A stretch of DNA of 35,548 nucleotides from a bacterium. GTDB lineage: Bacteria; Verrucomicrobiota; Verrucomicrobiia; Limisphaerales; UBA11358. Below, piece by piece: positions 7,340 to 15,749 of this stretch. The DNA lies in contig JAKALA010000044.1 of assembly GCA_021813325.1 (NCBI GenBank), positions 1 through 35,548 on the forward strand. Reading direction: 5' to 3'. Within the stretch, counting starts at the first letter, position 1; every line of letters starts with the position of its first letter. A program made the translations under genes and the position numbers. Under the pieces are notes generated by a model, which did no database searches, was not told the DNA's origin, and worked only from the letters and a program-made list of their open reading frames with translations.

Positions 7340-8227
7340 TTACAGTTTCTTCCCGGTCAGTCGCTCATAGGCTTCCAGATATTTCGCGGAAGTCCTGGCG
7401 ACGACGTCTTCAGGCAACTTCGGGCCGGGCGGGGTCTTGTTCCAATCAAGCGTTTCGAGGTAATCGCGGACGAACTGCTTGTCGAAACTCGGCTGGCCTT
7501 TGCCGTCCGCGTATTCATCGGCGGGCCAGAAGCGCGAGGAATCGGGCGTGAGCACTTCATCGATCAGGATGAGCTTGCCGTCGAACAGGCCAAACTCAAA
7601 TTTCGTATCGGCGATGATAATGCCGCGCTGGCGGGCATAATCACGTCCGGCCTTATAGATCATCAAGCTCAGGTCGCGCGCTTGGGTGGCGAGTTCCTTG
7701 CCGACAATGTCGCAGGCTTGTTCAAAATTAATATTTTCATCGTGGCCCTGTTCGGCTTTGGTGGACGGCGTGAAAATCGGCTCGGGTAATTCGGCGGATT
7801 CAGTCAGGCCAGCGGGAAGTTTAATGCCGCATACGGTTTGTGACTTTTTGTATTCCTTCCAGCCGCTGCCGGACAAATAACCGCGCACGATGCATTCGAT
7901 GGCGAGCGGCTTGGCTTTTTTCACGATCATCGAACGCTTCGCCAGTTGACCGGCAAACGGTTGCAAGTTGGCGGGCAACGGACCGTCAGCTTTGGCAAGC
8001 AGGTGATTGGGCACGAGCGCGGCAAATTTCTCAAACCAAAAATGCGAGATCTGCGTGAGCACCGCGCCTTTGTTGGGAATCCCGTTGGGCATGATCACGT
8101 CGAAGGCGGAAATGCGATCACTGGCAACCAGCAGAAAGGCGTCGCCGAGATCATAAACTTCGCGGACTTTGCCGGAACGGACTTTCTGGATGCCTGGTAA
8201 ATCGAGGGATAAAATTGGTTCGTTCAT
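7340..8227 (-). CDS. purC: Phosphoribosylaminoimidazole-succinocarboxamide synthase (SAICAR synthetase)
   Basis: Purine-pathway ligase joining aspartate to CAIR with ATP. At 295 residues it is the longer, ADE1-like type. Conserved blocks are SGKVREVYDLGD (about 18-29), LLVASDRISAFDVIMPNGIP (32-51), CIVRGYLSGSGWKEY, and LILIDEVLTPDSSRFWP near the C-terminus. It starts at ATG 8227. Upstream (8228-8291) is AT-rich and holds a perfect inverted repeat, AGTTTTGTAAAACT. It lies in the minus-strand run between the DUF6941-like gene and thyX, with 146 bp before thyX, so thyX may have its own promoter. Confidence 0.97.
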   Translation of the reverse strand: MNEPILSLDLPGIQKVRSGKVREVYDLGDAFLLVASDRISAFDVIMPNGIPNKGAVLTQISHFWFEKFAALVPNHLLAKADGPLPANLQPFAGQLAKRSMIVKKAKPLAIECIVRGYLSGSGWKEYKKSQTVCGIKLPAGLTESAELPEPIFTPSTKAEQGHDENINFEQACDIVGKELATQARDLSLMIYKAGRDYARQRGIIIADTKFEFGLFDGKLILIDEVLTPDSSRFWPADEYADGKGQPSFDKQFVRDYLETLDWNKTPPGPKLPEDVVARTSAKYLEAYERLTGKKL

Positions 8228-8264
8228 GGCGGTATTATGAAAAATTTTTGTTCAGATTAACAGA

Positions 8265-8278
8265 AGTTTTGTAAAACT
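8265..8278. promoter_or_regulatory. Inverted repeat upstream of purC, possible operator
   Basis: AGTTTTGTAAAACT is a perfect 6-bp inverted repeat with a 2-bp centre. It lies 38 bp upstream of the purC start, just beyond the preceding gene's stop. It is followed, in purC's direction, by an A/T-rich stretch with a CATAAT -10-like hexamer. An operator role is inferred from position and symmetry only. Confidence 0.25.
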
Positions 8279-8291
8279 CCGGTCACAGCCT

Positions 8292-8696
8292 TCAGGCGGT
8301 TTGCGATTCCACACGCTTGACGAGCAAAGGAATGCTCGTTTGCGTTTCATCATCCAGCCGCACATCCACGGAATACAGGCCCGGCTCGTTGAATTTAAGC
8401 TGCTGGATGTTGACGATGAAGTTGCGCGTCAAAAAATGGGCGTCGTCCGGCAACAGCACCGGCACGGGCAGATCTATGCCCTGCATGATCGGATGGCCGT
8501 CGGCATTGATAAAATTCAGCGTCAGCTTCCGGGTGCCCTCATCGCCGGGCATGAATGTGAGGCGCAACGCCACGGCACATTGCGGATGCACGGCGGGCAT
8601 TTGCGGGGTGTAAATAGTGTCAAATGCCCCGAGCAAATTCAGTTTGCCGTTGTCGTCGGTTGCCGCATCGCAAAGGACCGCCACTTGAATATTCAT
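8292..8696 (-). CDS. DUF6941-like conserved protein
   Basis: Small 134-residue cytoplasmic-looking protein with no signal peptide or membrane segment. The N-terminus (MNIQVAVLCDAATDDNGKLN, then LLGAFDTIYTP) and the HPQCAVALRLTF segment match a small beta-rich family of unknown function that I know as DUF6941. Later segments, NFIVNIQQLKFNEPGLYSVD and SIPLLVKRV, look like strands of a beta-sandwich. It sits 58 bp after the aminotransferase and 64 bp before purC on the same strand. No function can be assigned from sequence. The family name comes from memory and is less sure than the reality of the gene. Confidence 0.75.
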   Translation of the reverse strand: MNIQVAVLCDAATDDNGKLNLLGAFDTIYTPQMPAVHPQCAVALRLTFMPGDEGTRKLTLNFINADGHPIMQGIDLPVPVLLPDDAHFLTRNFIVNIQQLKFNEPGLYSVDVRLDDETQTSIPLLVKRVESQTA

Positions 8697-8754
8697 GTCG
8701 AGAAATTAAGACAGGAATGTTGCCGGATGGCACGATTTCTTTTTGCCGGTTTGC

Positions 8755-10020
8755 TCAAATAAGCTTTTGCAGGACGATGCCCAGCCGGCGGATGCCTTCG
8801 CGGATATTTTTGTCGCTGGCGTTGCCAAAGCTCAGGCGCATTTCGCAATCCGGCTTGCGCCGTGATGGATCGCTGGCGTAGCAGAGTCCGCCCGGAACGT
8901 AGAGCACATCTTGTTTCAATGCCGCGCGGAAGACCTTGGAATTCATACCGGTAGCAATATCCTTTGGCAGTCGCGCCCAAAAATACAGCCCGCCACCCGC
9001 CTCCCAGATTTCCACTTCAGGAGGAAAATAAGCCGCCAACGCGCGCTTCATCACGGCGGCCTTGCGGGCATAATGCTTTCGCGCCGTGGCCACCTGCTGA
9101 TCGTAAAGCGGACCGGCCAGCGCCCGTGCCAGCAGGTGTTGGAGCAAATTCGCCGTGCCAAAATCGTGGTTGCCTTTGATGCGCAAAACGGTCGTCAACA
9201 CGGGTTCGGGCAAAATCCCAAAACCGATGCGCACACCTGTGGCGAAAGGTTTGCTGTATGTGCCGGCGTAAATCACCCGCGTTTTGGCGTTGGGCAGCGT
9301 CAGCGCGGTCGGCACGTCCGCGTTGTGATCGAAACGCAGTTCGCGGTATGCCGCATCTTCCAGCAGATAAATCGGATGTCCCGCCGCGTGTTCATATTTT
9401 TTCAACAACGCCAGCGCGGCCCGTTTTTTAGCCAGACTGGTGGTGGCGCCGGTCGGGTTTTGAAAATAGGTCACCAAATACAGGGCTTTGACCCGTTGAA
9501 TTTCGCCGGATTTTTTCAAACATTCCAACACCGTCTCAAGATGCGCGATGTCAATGCCATCGTGCTGCAGCTTCACGCCCCGCGCCGCAATGCCACGGCT
9601 CTGAAGAATGCCCAGAAACACAAAATACGTCGGGTCTTCAACCAGCACGATGTCAGCCGGATCACACAATGCCTCCATCGTCATGTAGAGCAATTGCTGC
9701 GAGCCGCCTGTAATAACCACGCGGTCCGGCGAATGGGCCAGGGCATGGCCGCCATCCAATTTTTGCAGATGGCGCGCGGTCAATTCGCGCAGGCGCATTT
9801 CCCCGGCCGTGGTGCCATATTGCAAGGCCGGCTGCCCGGTGCGGGGCGAACTCAAAATTTGATCGAGCAATTTCCGGGTGGCGCCCAGCGGCAGACTGGC
9901 GTTGTCAGTGAAGCCGGCGGCCAAAGAAATCAAACGCGGATGCGCCAGCGCCGTTTTCATCAACCAGGTGATCGGCGGCGAAACGGTGCGGTGGCCGAGG
10001 GCGGACAGGGCGGTTTTCAT
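8755..10020 (-). CDS. PLP-dependent class I/II aminotransferase (MocR/LysN-like fold)
   Basis: 421-residue fold-type I aminotransferase. It has substrate and cofactor blocks LQYGTTAGEMRLRE, VVITGGSQQLLYM, VLVEDPTYFVF, TYFQNPTG (the Asn that contacts PLP), EDAAYRELRF (Asp/Tyr), and GTYSKPFATGVRIGF with the Schiff-base lysine at K257. The C-terminal domain includes AGGGLYFWARLP. It resembles 2-aminoadipate/aromatic aminotransferases and the catalytic half of MocR regulators, but has no GntR DNA-binding domain. The substrate is unknown. I chose the ATG at 10020 because the frame further upstream (to 10245) overlaps thiH on the other strand and reads as non-conserved sequence. The gene is divergent from thiH across 91 bp. 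Confidence 0.92.
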   Translation of the reverse strand: MKTALSALGHRTVSPPITWLMKTALAHPRLISLAAGFTDNASLPLGATRKLLDQILSSPRTGQPALQYGTTAGEMRLRELTARHLQKLDGGHALAHSPDRVVITGGSQQLLYMTMEALCDPADIVLVEDPTYFVFLGILQSRGIAARGVKLQHDGIDIAHLETVLECLKKSGEIQRVKALYLVTYFQNPTGATTSLAKKRAALALLKKYEHAAGHPIYLLEDAAYRELRFDHNADVPTALTLPNAKTRVIYAGTYSKPFATGVRIGFGILPEPVLTTVLRIKGNHDFGTANLLQHLLARALAGPLYDQQVATARKHYARKAAVMKRALAAYFPPEVEIWEAGGGLYFWARLPKDIATGMNSKVFRAALKQDVLYVPGGLCYASDPSRRKPDCEMRLSFGNASDKNIREGIRRLGIVLQKLI

Positions 10021-10111
10021 TTGCAAGGCGTTGACGGTAACAAATCTGCAAGCTTGGAACAAGCGTTGTGCGGTGGCTCGACTTCGCTTGAACAAAAGGT
10101 AGAATGACGTT
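10021..10111. promoter_or_regulatory. Divergent intergenic region between aminotransferase and thiH
   Basis: A 91-bp gap between divergent start codons must hold or overlap both promoters unless the genes are read from further away. An AAAAGG Shine-Dalgarno-like string lies about 12 nt before the thiH GTG. I see no TPP-riboswitch signature (no CUGAGA or ACCUGAUC-type blocks) ahead of thiH. Confidence 0.4.
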
Positions 10112-11314
10112 GTGAGTTTTACCGCAGAATTTAATTCATTGCCGTTGGAGGCGTTGGTCAAAAAATCCTTGTCCACAAGCGCCAGTGCCGTTCGCGAAGC
10201 GGCGGCCCGATCCCAGATTTCGCTGGCGGATTTCGCCGCGCTCATTTCGCCGGCGGCTTCGGAAAGCTTGGAGCTGATCGGACGCCGCGCTCATTTGATG
10301 ACGCAGCAGCGTTTTGGCAAAGTCATTCGCCTGTTTGCGCCGCTCTATCTATCCAACGAATGCATCAACAACTGTTCCTATTGCGGTTTTTCGCGGGACA
10401 ATCCGATCTTGCGCGTCACACTTTCGCTGGAGGAAGTGAAGCGCGAGGCGGCGGCGTTGAAAGAACAGGGCTTTCGCAACCTGCTGCTCGTCGCGGGGGA
10501 ACATCCCAAATTTGTCTCCAACGGCTACATGCTGGAATGCATTCAGGCGCTCCACAGCGAATGGCCCAGCATCTCGCTCGAAGTCGGTCCACTGGACACG
10601 GAGGAGTATCGTCCGCTCGTGGCCGCGGGCGCGGACGGGCTGGTGGTGTATCAGGAAACTTACGATCGTGCGGTTTACGCCGAGATGCATACCGCCGGCC
10701 CCAAACGCAACTTTGATTGGCGTCTGGAAACGCCGGAACGCGCCTATGCCGCGGGCTTTCGCCGGCTGGGCATCAGTCCGCTGTATGGGCTGGCCGACTG
10801 GCGTTATGAAGCGTTGAGCGTGGCCGCGCATACGGAATATTTGCTGCGAAATTGCTGGAAGGCGGCGGTCACCATTTCACTACCGCGCCTGCGTCCGTGC
10901 GCCGGTGAGTTCCAGCCGCTCACGCATCTGAGCGACCGTGACCTGGTGCAATTGGTCTGCGCGTTTCGCCTGATGTTTCCGGATGTCGGCCTCGTGCTAT
11001 CCACGCGCGAACCGGCCCGGCTGCGCAACGGCTTGATTCCGCTGGGCATTACCATGATGAGTGCCGGGGCGCGCACCGAACCTGGTGGTTACACGGGCGC
11101 GGGGAAAAATAAAATTCATCACACGGAACGGGGCGTCATCAAGGAAATCGCCTCCGGCTCCAGCGAATGGGCGCCGGTGCCGGCACGGGCGACCAACGCC
11201 ACGGGACAATTCCAGATCGCGGATGAACGTCCGCCGCATGAGGTGGCCGAACAAATTCGCCATCTGGGTTACGAGCCGGTTTGGAAGGACTGGGATGCCG
11301 CGTTGACCGCGTAA
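10112..11314 (+). CDS. thiH: 2-iminoacetate synthase (tyrosine lyase), radical SAM
   Basis: Splits tyrosine to dehydroglycine (2-iminoacetate) plus p-cresol for the thiazole half of thiamine. The radical-SAM cluster motif CINNCSYC gives C84, C88 and C91 (CxxxCxxC). Family blocks follow: FAPLYLSNEC, LLLVAGEHPKFV, LEVGPLDTEEY, VVYQETYD, HTAGPKRNFDWRLET, RRLGISPLYGLADWR, PRLRPCAGEF and STREPARLRNGLIPLG. The C-terminal biotin/thiamine-synthase-associated domain is present, and 400 residues is near normal. It begins at GTG 10112; the nearby ATG at 10104 is out of frame and stops at once. No other thi gene is in the window, so it is separated from its pathway partners. Confidence 0.93.
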   Translation: MSFTAEFNSLPLEALVKKSLSTSASAVREAAARSQISLADFAALISPAASESLELIGRRAHLMTQQRFGKVIRLFAPLYLSNECINNCSYCGFSRDNPILRVTLSLEEVKREAAALKEQGFRNLLLVAGEHPKFVSNGYMLECIQALHSEWPSISLEVGPLDTEEYRPLVAAGADGLVVYQETYDRAVYAEMHTAGPKRNFDWRLETPERAYAAGFRRLGISPLYGLADWRYEALSVAAHTEYLLRNCWKAAVTISLPRLRPCAGEFQPLTHLSDRDLVQLVCAFRLMFPDVGLVLSTREPARLRNGLIPLGITMMSAGARTEPGGYTGAGKNKIHHTERGVIKEIASGSSEWAPVPARATNATGQFQIADERPPHEVAEQIRHLGYEPVWKDWDAALTA

Positions 11315-11317
11315 GTT

Positions 11318-12391
11318 ATGCGACGAAGCCTGGCGCAAATTTTGGTATTCGCCTGGCTGGCATTGATGACTTCCACGGCCGCAGCCGAGACCAATTATTT
11401 TTGCGTGGTTTGCGGCAAGGGACCGCTGGTGGGGCGCGTCTGGCTTTGCCGGTGGGGCGCAGTCTGCACCAATTGTTATCAACTGGAGAATCATTGTTCC
11501 ATTTGCGGGCTGCCCATTGCCAAGGATTTTGCCAAGACCGGCGACGGCCGTTACATCTGCAAGTTTGACCGGCCCAATGCGGTGCTGGACCAGGCGGAAG
11601 CCAAAGACGTTTTTGCGGAGACGCGCCGCGAATTGATCGAGTTGTTTGGACGAGGCTTTGCGCTGCAATATCCCGATGTCACGGTCAACCTGTTTGACGT
11701 GGATTATTGGTCGGAACACGACGCCACCGACGGCCTGCACAAATTTGGATTTGCGAACACGCGAACTTCGTCCAAGGGTGCCTGCACGCATGAAATTATC
11801 CTGTTGAGCGGGCGCCTGCGAAACGAGCTAAAAGCAACCGTGGCGCACGAATACACCCACCTGTGGATCAATGAAAACCGCCAGCCTGACCGGAAGATGG
11901 ATGGGGACACTTTGGAAGCCATCTGCGAATTGGTGGCCTATAAACTGATGGAGTCGGACAAATTTCCGGACCAGCAGCAACGCATTTTGAAAAATCCCTA
12001 CACGCATGGCGTCATCAAAACTTTGCTGGCAATCGAGGCGCAACGCGGCATGGGTTACATCTTCAATTGGGTCAAAACCGGGACCGCTTCCAATTTTACC
12101 GACCCGGCTGCCGGCGCTATTTCCTTATTGCCGGTCACCGTTTCCTCAACCCCGGTGCTGCGACCCAAGACGCTTTCTTTCACGGGGATTTCCATCATTG
12201 GCAATGCCCGGCAGGCAATTATTAATGGAATGGCATTGGGCGTGGGTGAAACCAAGGAAATTCCACTGCTTGAGAAAACGATCACGGTTCATTGCCGCGC
12301 CATCAGCGAGGAGGCCGTAACCGTGTTTCTGGATGGAGCGACTGCCCCGGTAACATTACCACGGGTGCGCAAAGCCGCCAAATCGCGCTAG
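11318..12391 (+). CDS. Secreted DA1-like LIM-type zinc peptidase
   Basis: 357 residues with an N-terminal signal peptide (about 1-23, cutting near TAAAET). A cysteine-rich LIM-like zinc region follows: C29-x2-C32, C44, C50-x2-C53, C60-x2-C63 and C81. Then comes a gluzincin-type domain with H177-E-Y-T-H181 and a downstream glutamate block (LEAICELVAYKLME, E200/E204). The order LIM, HExxH, EExIC-like helix is that of the eukaryotic DA1/DAR growth-control peptidases and their bacterial DA1-like relatives. The C-terminal 80 residues (SFTGISIIGNARQAIINGMA) look like the small beta domain of GspC/PilP-type secretion proteins. It starts 3 bp after the thiH stop, so it is probably cotranscribed. It likely acts outside the cytoplasm and the substrate is unknown. 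Its stop shares CTAG with the convergent sulfatase-like gene. Confidence 0.75.
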   Translation: MRRSLAQILVFAWLALMTSTAAAETNYFCVVCGKGPLVGRVWLCRWGAVCTNCYQLENHCSICGLPIAKDFAKTGDGRYICKFDRPNAVLDQAEAKDVFAETRRELIELFGRGFALQYPDVTVNLFDVDYWSEHDATDGLHKFGFANTRTSSKGACTHEIILLSGRLRNELKATVAHEYTHLWINENRQPDRKMDGDTLEAICELVAYKLMESDKFPDQQQRILKNPYTHGVIKTLLAIEAQRGMGYIFNWVKTGTASNFTDPAAGAISLLPVTVSSTPVLRPKTLSFTGISIIGNARQAIINGMALGVGETKEIPLLEKTITVHCRAISEEAVTVFLDGATAPVTLPRVRKAAKSR

Positions 12392-13557
12392 GGTTTGGAA
12401 TCTTCCGGCTTGCTCGCGGGTCGGTTTTCCCAGGCTGCCAAAACGGAATGTCCGGTGAAATTGGTTATGGGCGGCACATACGCCAGTTCCAATGCGGTTG
12501 GGGCAAAGTCCGCCGCCGTCCAGCGCGTATCGTTCACTTTGCCGGCGGGAATCTTGGATGGCCAATGAACAATCATCGGCAAATTTTGTGGAACCGCATT
12601 CGTCGGGTTGCGAAAATTGCTTTTCGGCAGCATGAAATTCATATTCGTGTTGGCAAATGGCTTCGGTCCAGTGCTGCTGCTGAACACAATGACCAGATTG
12701 TTGGTCATCCCGTATTTGGTGGCGTTTTCGAGCAGCTTGCCGATGTTGTTGTCAATGCGGGAAATCAAGGCCGCCCGATTTTTGGCTGGTTGCGGCCAGG
12801 CTTCGCCGGTGAACGGAGCGTCGCTGGGCACGGGAAAATGTTCGGCATCCAATTTGGCGCTGCGCGGAGCCGGCAGGTTGACCAGCAGAAAAAACGGGCG
12901 ATAACGATTGGCGGCGTCCGGCACGTGGATGCGCATATAATTGTCGATGACCTTGAACAGCAAATCGGGAATGTATTGGCCTTTTTTACCGCCGGTGTTG
13001 TAATAAAGCATCTCGTGTTCGAGTTGCAGTCGTTCCACGCGGTTGGATTCGTTCAAAATTTTGTGCGGATAGCGCCAGATGCGTTCCGGGTAGTAGTTTT
13101 GCGCTTCGTCATCGGTGAAGAAACCGGCGAACTCCTGAAATCCATGTGTCCACGGCGTTCGGTCAAAAGTCCACTCTCCCACGAGTCCGGTAGTGTAACC
13201 GCTACGCTGGAGTCGTTGGGCCAGATTCATTTCATCGGGCTGAAGCGGCGCATTCTTGCCATTCAACAGGGTTGAAATCGTTGAAGCGCTGTCGGTGCCG
13301 CCAAAGTAATCGGTGAAACGCACACCCTCCTTGGCCAGCCGGTCAATATTGGGGGTCTGGTAATTGGTCTGGCCGTAGCAGCTCAAATCACCGATCGCCA
13401 GGTCATGGCACTGAATATAAATCACGCTGGCCCGGCGCGGAATTGCCGCCCGGGCGGTGGTTGGTTGGTTGGTGAAAATGGAAGCCAAATCAGCGTGCGC
13501 CCCCATGCCGAATGACATTATTGCACCGAGCGCGATCAAAAGACGGTTACATTTCAT
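12388..13557 (-). CDS. Sulfatase/alkaline-phosphatase-fold protein lacking the formylglycine motif
   Basis: 389 residues with a signal peptide (about 1-22). The sulfatase fold is clear from SVIYIQCHDLAIGDLSCYG, TPNIDRLAKEGVRFTDYF, LAQRLQRSGYTTGLVGEW, RPFFLLVNLPAPR, LLENATKYGMTNNLVIVFSS and PMIVHWP. Active sulfatases carry C/S-x-P-x-R before the LLTG helix. Here the aligned segment is S90-A-S-T-I followed by STLLNG, so the Pro and Arg are gone and Cys is absent. The usual DD metal pair reads H51-D52, and the C-terminal catalytic D-H-G block is replaced by SSSTGPKP. It is probably a catalytically dead sulfatase homologue or one with altered chemistry. The gene is intact, so it may be kept for binding. 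It is convergent with the DA1-like gene. Confidence 0.8.
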   Translation of the reverse strand: MKCNRLLIALGAIMSFGMGAHADLASIFTNQPTTARAAIPRRASVIYIQCHDLAIGDLSCYGQTNYQTPNIDRLAKEGVRFTDYFGGTDSASTISTLLNGKNAPLQPDEMNLAQRLQRSGYTTGLVGEWTFDRTPWTHGFQEFAGFFTDDEAQNYYPERIWRYPHKILNESNRVERLQLEHEMLYYNTGGKKGQYIPDLLFKVIDNYMRIHVPDAANRYRPFFLLVNLPAPRSAKLDAEHFPVPSDAPFTGEAWPQPAKNRAALISRIDNNIGKLLENATKYGMTNNLVIVFSSSTGPKPFANTNMNFMLPKSNFRNPTNAVPQNLPMIVHWPSKIPAGKVNDTRWTAADFAPTALELAYVPPITNFTGHSVLAAWENRPASKPEDSKP

Positions 13558-13624
13558 TTGAGAACTTTGATTTTGGAAATGTCCCGCCGTTCAAAGCAAT
13601 CCTTTTCGGCATTAAAATGGGCGT

Positions 13625-14899
13625 TTAATTCTCAGTTTTTCGTCCGAAGGAGGCTTCCAATGGAATCCTGCGGGCCACCCAAAAGCTGGGCAGCGTGGCC
13701 AGGATTATCCAAATAAAAAAGAGCGGGTAGCCCAGTTTTTGCTGCAACCAGCCGCTCCACAGGTTGGGCACCATCATGCCCAAAGCCATGAAGCCGGTGC
13801 ACAAGGCGTAATGCGCCGTTCCATGCGCACCCCGGGCAATATGTATCATGTAAAGCATGAAGGCCGTGAAACCGAAGCCGTAGCCAAATTGTTCAATCGC
13901 CACGCCGGTGCCAATCAAAATAAGATTGTGCGGTTGGACCGTCGCCAGCCAGATGAAAACCGCGTCGGGCAAATGAATGGCCAGCAACATTGGCCAAAGC
14001 CAAAATTTCAGGCCCTGACGCGAGATCACCCAGCCGCCCAGCAACCCGCCGCCAACCAGGGCGCCGACGCCGATGTATCCATAGAGCCAGCCGAATTGTT
14101 CATCAGTGAGGCCGAGTCCGCCATTTTCGCGCGGGTCCAGCAAAAAGAACTTGGCTACATTCATCAACTGCGCTTCGCCAAAACGGTAGAGCAGCAGGAA
14201 GGCAATCAAAGTGCCGATTTGTGGTTTGCGGAAGAAGGCGCCAAAGGTGTTCCAGAATTCCCGCTCATTCAATCGCACGCTCGAAACGTCACTTGGCGGG
14301 CGTGGTAAGCGCCAGTAATGATACGCCGCCAGCAGGACGAAGAAAATTGCCGCCAGTCCGAACGCCAGCGCCCAAGCGGTCGTGAATTTGCCGGTGTGCT
14401 GATATAGTTGGCCGACCAGCACCACCAGTTCGCCCTGGGCCACAATGGTGGCGATGCGATAAAATGTATTGCGCACGCCGCTGAACAGCGACTGATCGTG
14501 CTCGGGCAGGGCCACGAGGTAAAACCCATCCACCGCGACGTCATGCGTGGCGGAGGCAAACGCCAGCAACCAGAAAAAGGCGAGGGTAAGCTGGACGAAA
14601 TGGGTGGTGGGGATCGTCAACGCCACCCCCGCCAGCGTGGCGCCCATGAGCAGTTGCATCCCAAAAATCCATTCCCGCCGTGTTCGAAGCAAATCCACCA
14701 GCGGACTCCACAGCGGTTTGATCACCCACGGCAAATACAGCCAGCCCGTGTAAAACGTGATCTGTGGGTTGGAGAGGCCGAGATTTTTGTAAAGCACCAC
14801 CGACACCGACAAGGCCAGGGCATAAGGCAGGCCCTCGGCGAAATAGAGCGTAGGCACCCAGGACCATGGGCGGCGCAAATGTTTATGGGCATCAGACAT
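13625..14899 (-). CDS. MFS transporter, AmpG/PAT-like
   Basis: 424 residues with about 12 hydrophobic segments. The N-terminal blocks WVPTLYFAEGLPYAL, LYLPWVIKPLWSPLVD and ASATHDVAVDGFYLVAL are typical of the PAT/AmpG branch of the major facilitator superfamily. E. coli AmpG imports anhydromuropeptides from cell-wall turnover, and other members move acetyl-CoA or siderophores. A muropeptide role is possible but not shown, as no ampD or nagZ neighbour is present. The gene starts at ATG 14899 and is divergent from the DUF554 gene, with 91 bp between. Confidence 0.88.
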   Translation of the reverse strand: MSDAHKHLRRPWSWVPTLYFAEGLPYALALSVSVVLYKNLGLSNPQITFYTGWLYLPWVIKPLWSPLVDLLRTRREWIFGMQLLMGATLAGVALTIPTTHFVQLTLAFFWLLAFASATHDVAVDGFYLVALPEHDQSLFSGVRNTFYRIATIVAQGELVVLVGQLYQHTGKFTTAWALAFGLAAIFFVLLAAYHYWRLPRPPSDVSSVRLNEREFWNTFGAFFRKPQIGTLIAFLLLYRFGEAQLMNVAKFFLLDPRENGGLGLTDEQFGWLYGYIGVGALVGGGLLGGWVISRQGLKFWLWPMLLAIHLPDAVFIWLATVQPHNLILIGTGVAIEQFGYGFGFTAFMLYMIHIARGAHGTAHYALCTGFMALGMMVPNLWSGWLQQKLGYPLFFIWIILATLPSFWVARRIPLEASFGRKTEN

Positions 14900-14973
14900 T
14901 GATGGCAGGGCGACACGTTAAGGCGGTTGGCTGGCGAAGTGAAAACTTTTCTTCGTTTCCTTCCCGCGGATAT

Positions 14974-14990
14974 CCGGCCAAAATGGCCGG
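14974..14990 (+). promoter_or_regulatory. Perfect hairpin abutting the DUF554 start codon
   Basis: CCGGCCA (14974-14980), AAA loop, TGGCCGG (14984-14990), immediately followed by the GTG start at 14991. The 7-bp GC-rich stem occupies the place where a Shine-Dalgarno would lie and could limit translation. No Shine-Dalgarno is visible outside it. Confidence 0.4.
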
Positions 14991-15710
14991 GTGATTGGCG
15001 CATTTCTCAACGCCTTCGGCATTCTGCTGGGCGCGCTTTTTGGGCTGGCGCGGCGCGAGCCGCTGACCGTCCAGACGCAACGCTATTTTAAATCAGCGCT
15101 GGGCGCCTTCACGGCATTTTGCGGGCTACAGCTCATCTGGTTCAATGTTGGCGGCAGCGCCTTCATCGTGTTGAAGCAGTTTTTTATCATGTTTGCGGCG
15201 GTGATGCTGGGCAGTTTGCTGGGCAAATTGCTCGGGCTGCAAAAATTATCCAATCACTTTGGGCGTCACACGGCCAAACTGTTGGCGAACGCCGAAACCG
15301 GAACAGGCAAAGCCGGGAACGGATTTTTGGCCGCGACGATTCTTTTCTGTGCTGCCCCCTTGGGCATTGTCGGGGCGGTGACGGATGGTTTGAGCGGCTA
15401 TTATTTCCCGCTGGCCATCAAGGCGGTCATGGATGGATTGGCCCTGACGAGTTTTGTGAAGATGTTCCGCTGGCCGGTGGCGCTGGCGGCCATCCCGGTT
15501 TTTCTATTTTTAAACGGACTCACAGTTGCAGCGCATGTTTGGTGGGCGCCGCATCTGACATCGCCAGCACTGATCCCGTCGGTCAACGCCACGGCGGGGA
15601 TGCTGATTTGTTCCATGACCCTGGTGATTATGGAAGTTCGCAAGGTGGAGCTGGCCAATTACCTTCCGGCACTGGGATTGGCGCCGCTTTTAACCCATTA
15701 TCTGTTCTAA
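14991..15710 (+). CDS. DUF554 family membrane protein
   Basis: 239 residues, strongly hydrophobic, with about 6-7 membrane segments. The N-terminus (MIGAFLNAFGILLGALFGL) and internal blocks FIVLKQFFIMFAAVMLGSLL, GFLAATILFCAAPLGIVGAV and YYFPLAIKAVMDGLALTSF match the DUF554 (YdfK/YqgA-like) family, putative transporters of unknown substrate. The GTG start agrees with where family members begin (Met-Ile, then a Gly-rich helix). A hairpin ends on the base before this start. It is divergent from the AmpG-like transporter. Confidence 0.88.
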   Translation: MIGAFLNAFGILLGALFGLARREPLTVQTQRYFKSALGAFTAFCGLQLIWFNVGGSAFIVLKQFFIMFAAVMLGSLLGKLLGLQKLSNHFGRHTAKLLANAETGTGKAGNGFLAATILFCAAPLGIVGAVTDGLSGYYFPLAIKAVMDGLALTSFVKMFRWPVALAAIPVFLFLNGLTVAAHVWWAPHLTSPALIPSVNATAGMLICSMTLVIMEVRKVELANYLPALGLAPLLTHYLF

Positions 15711-15749
15711 AACCTTGCCGGAATTGTCAGAAAAACTTAAGTTGAACCG

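Noticed and set aside
10021-10111. TPP riboswitch before thiH
   Set aside because: The conserved CUGAGA and ACCUGAUC-type blocks are absent and the leader is too short.
10021-10245. Upstream extension of the aminotransferase to 10245
   Set aside because: The extra 75 residues show no conservation pattern and overlap the thiH start on the other strand. ATG 10020 gives a normal family length.
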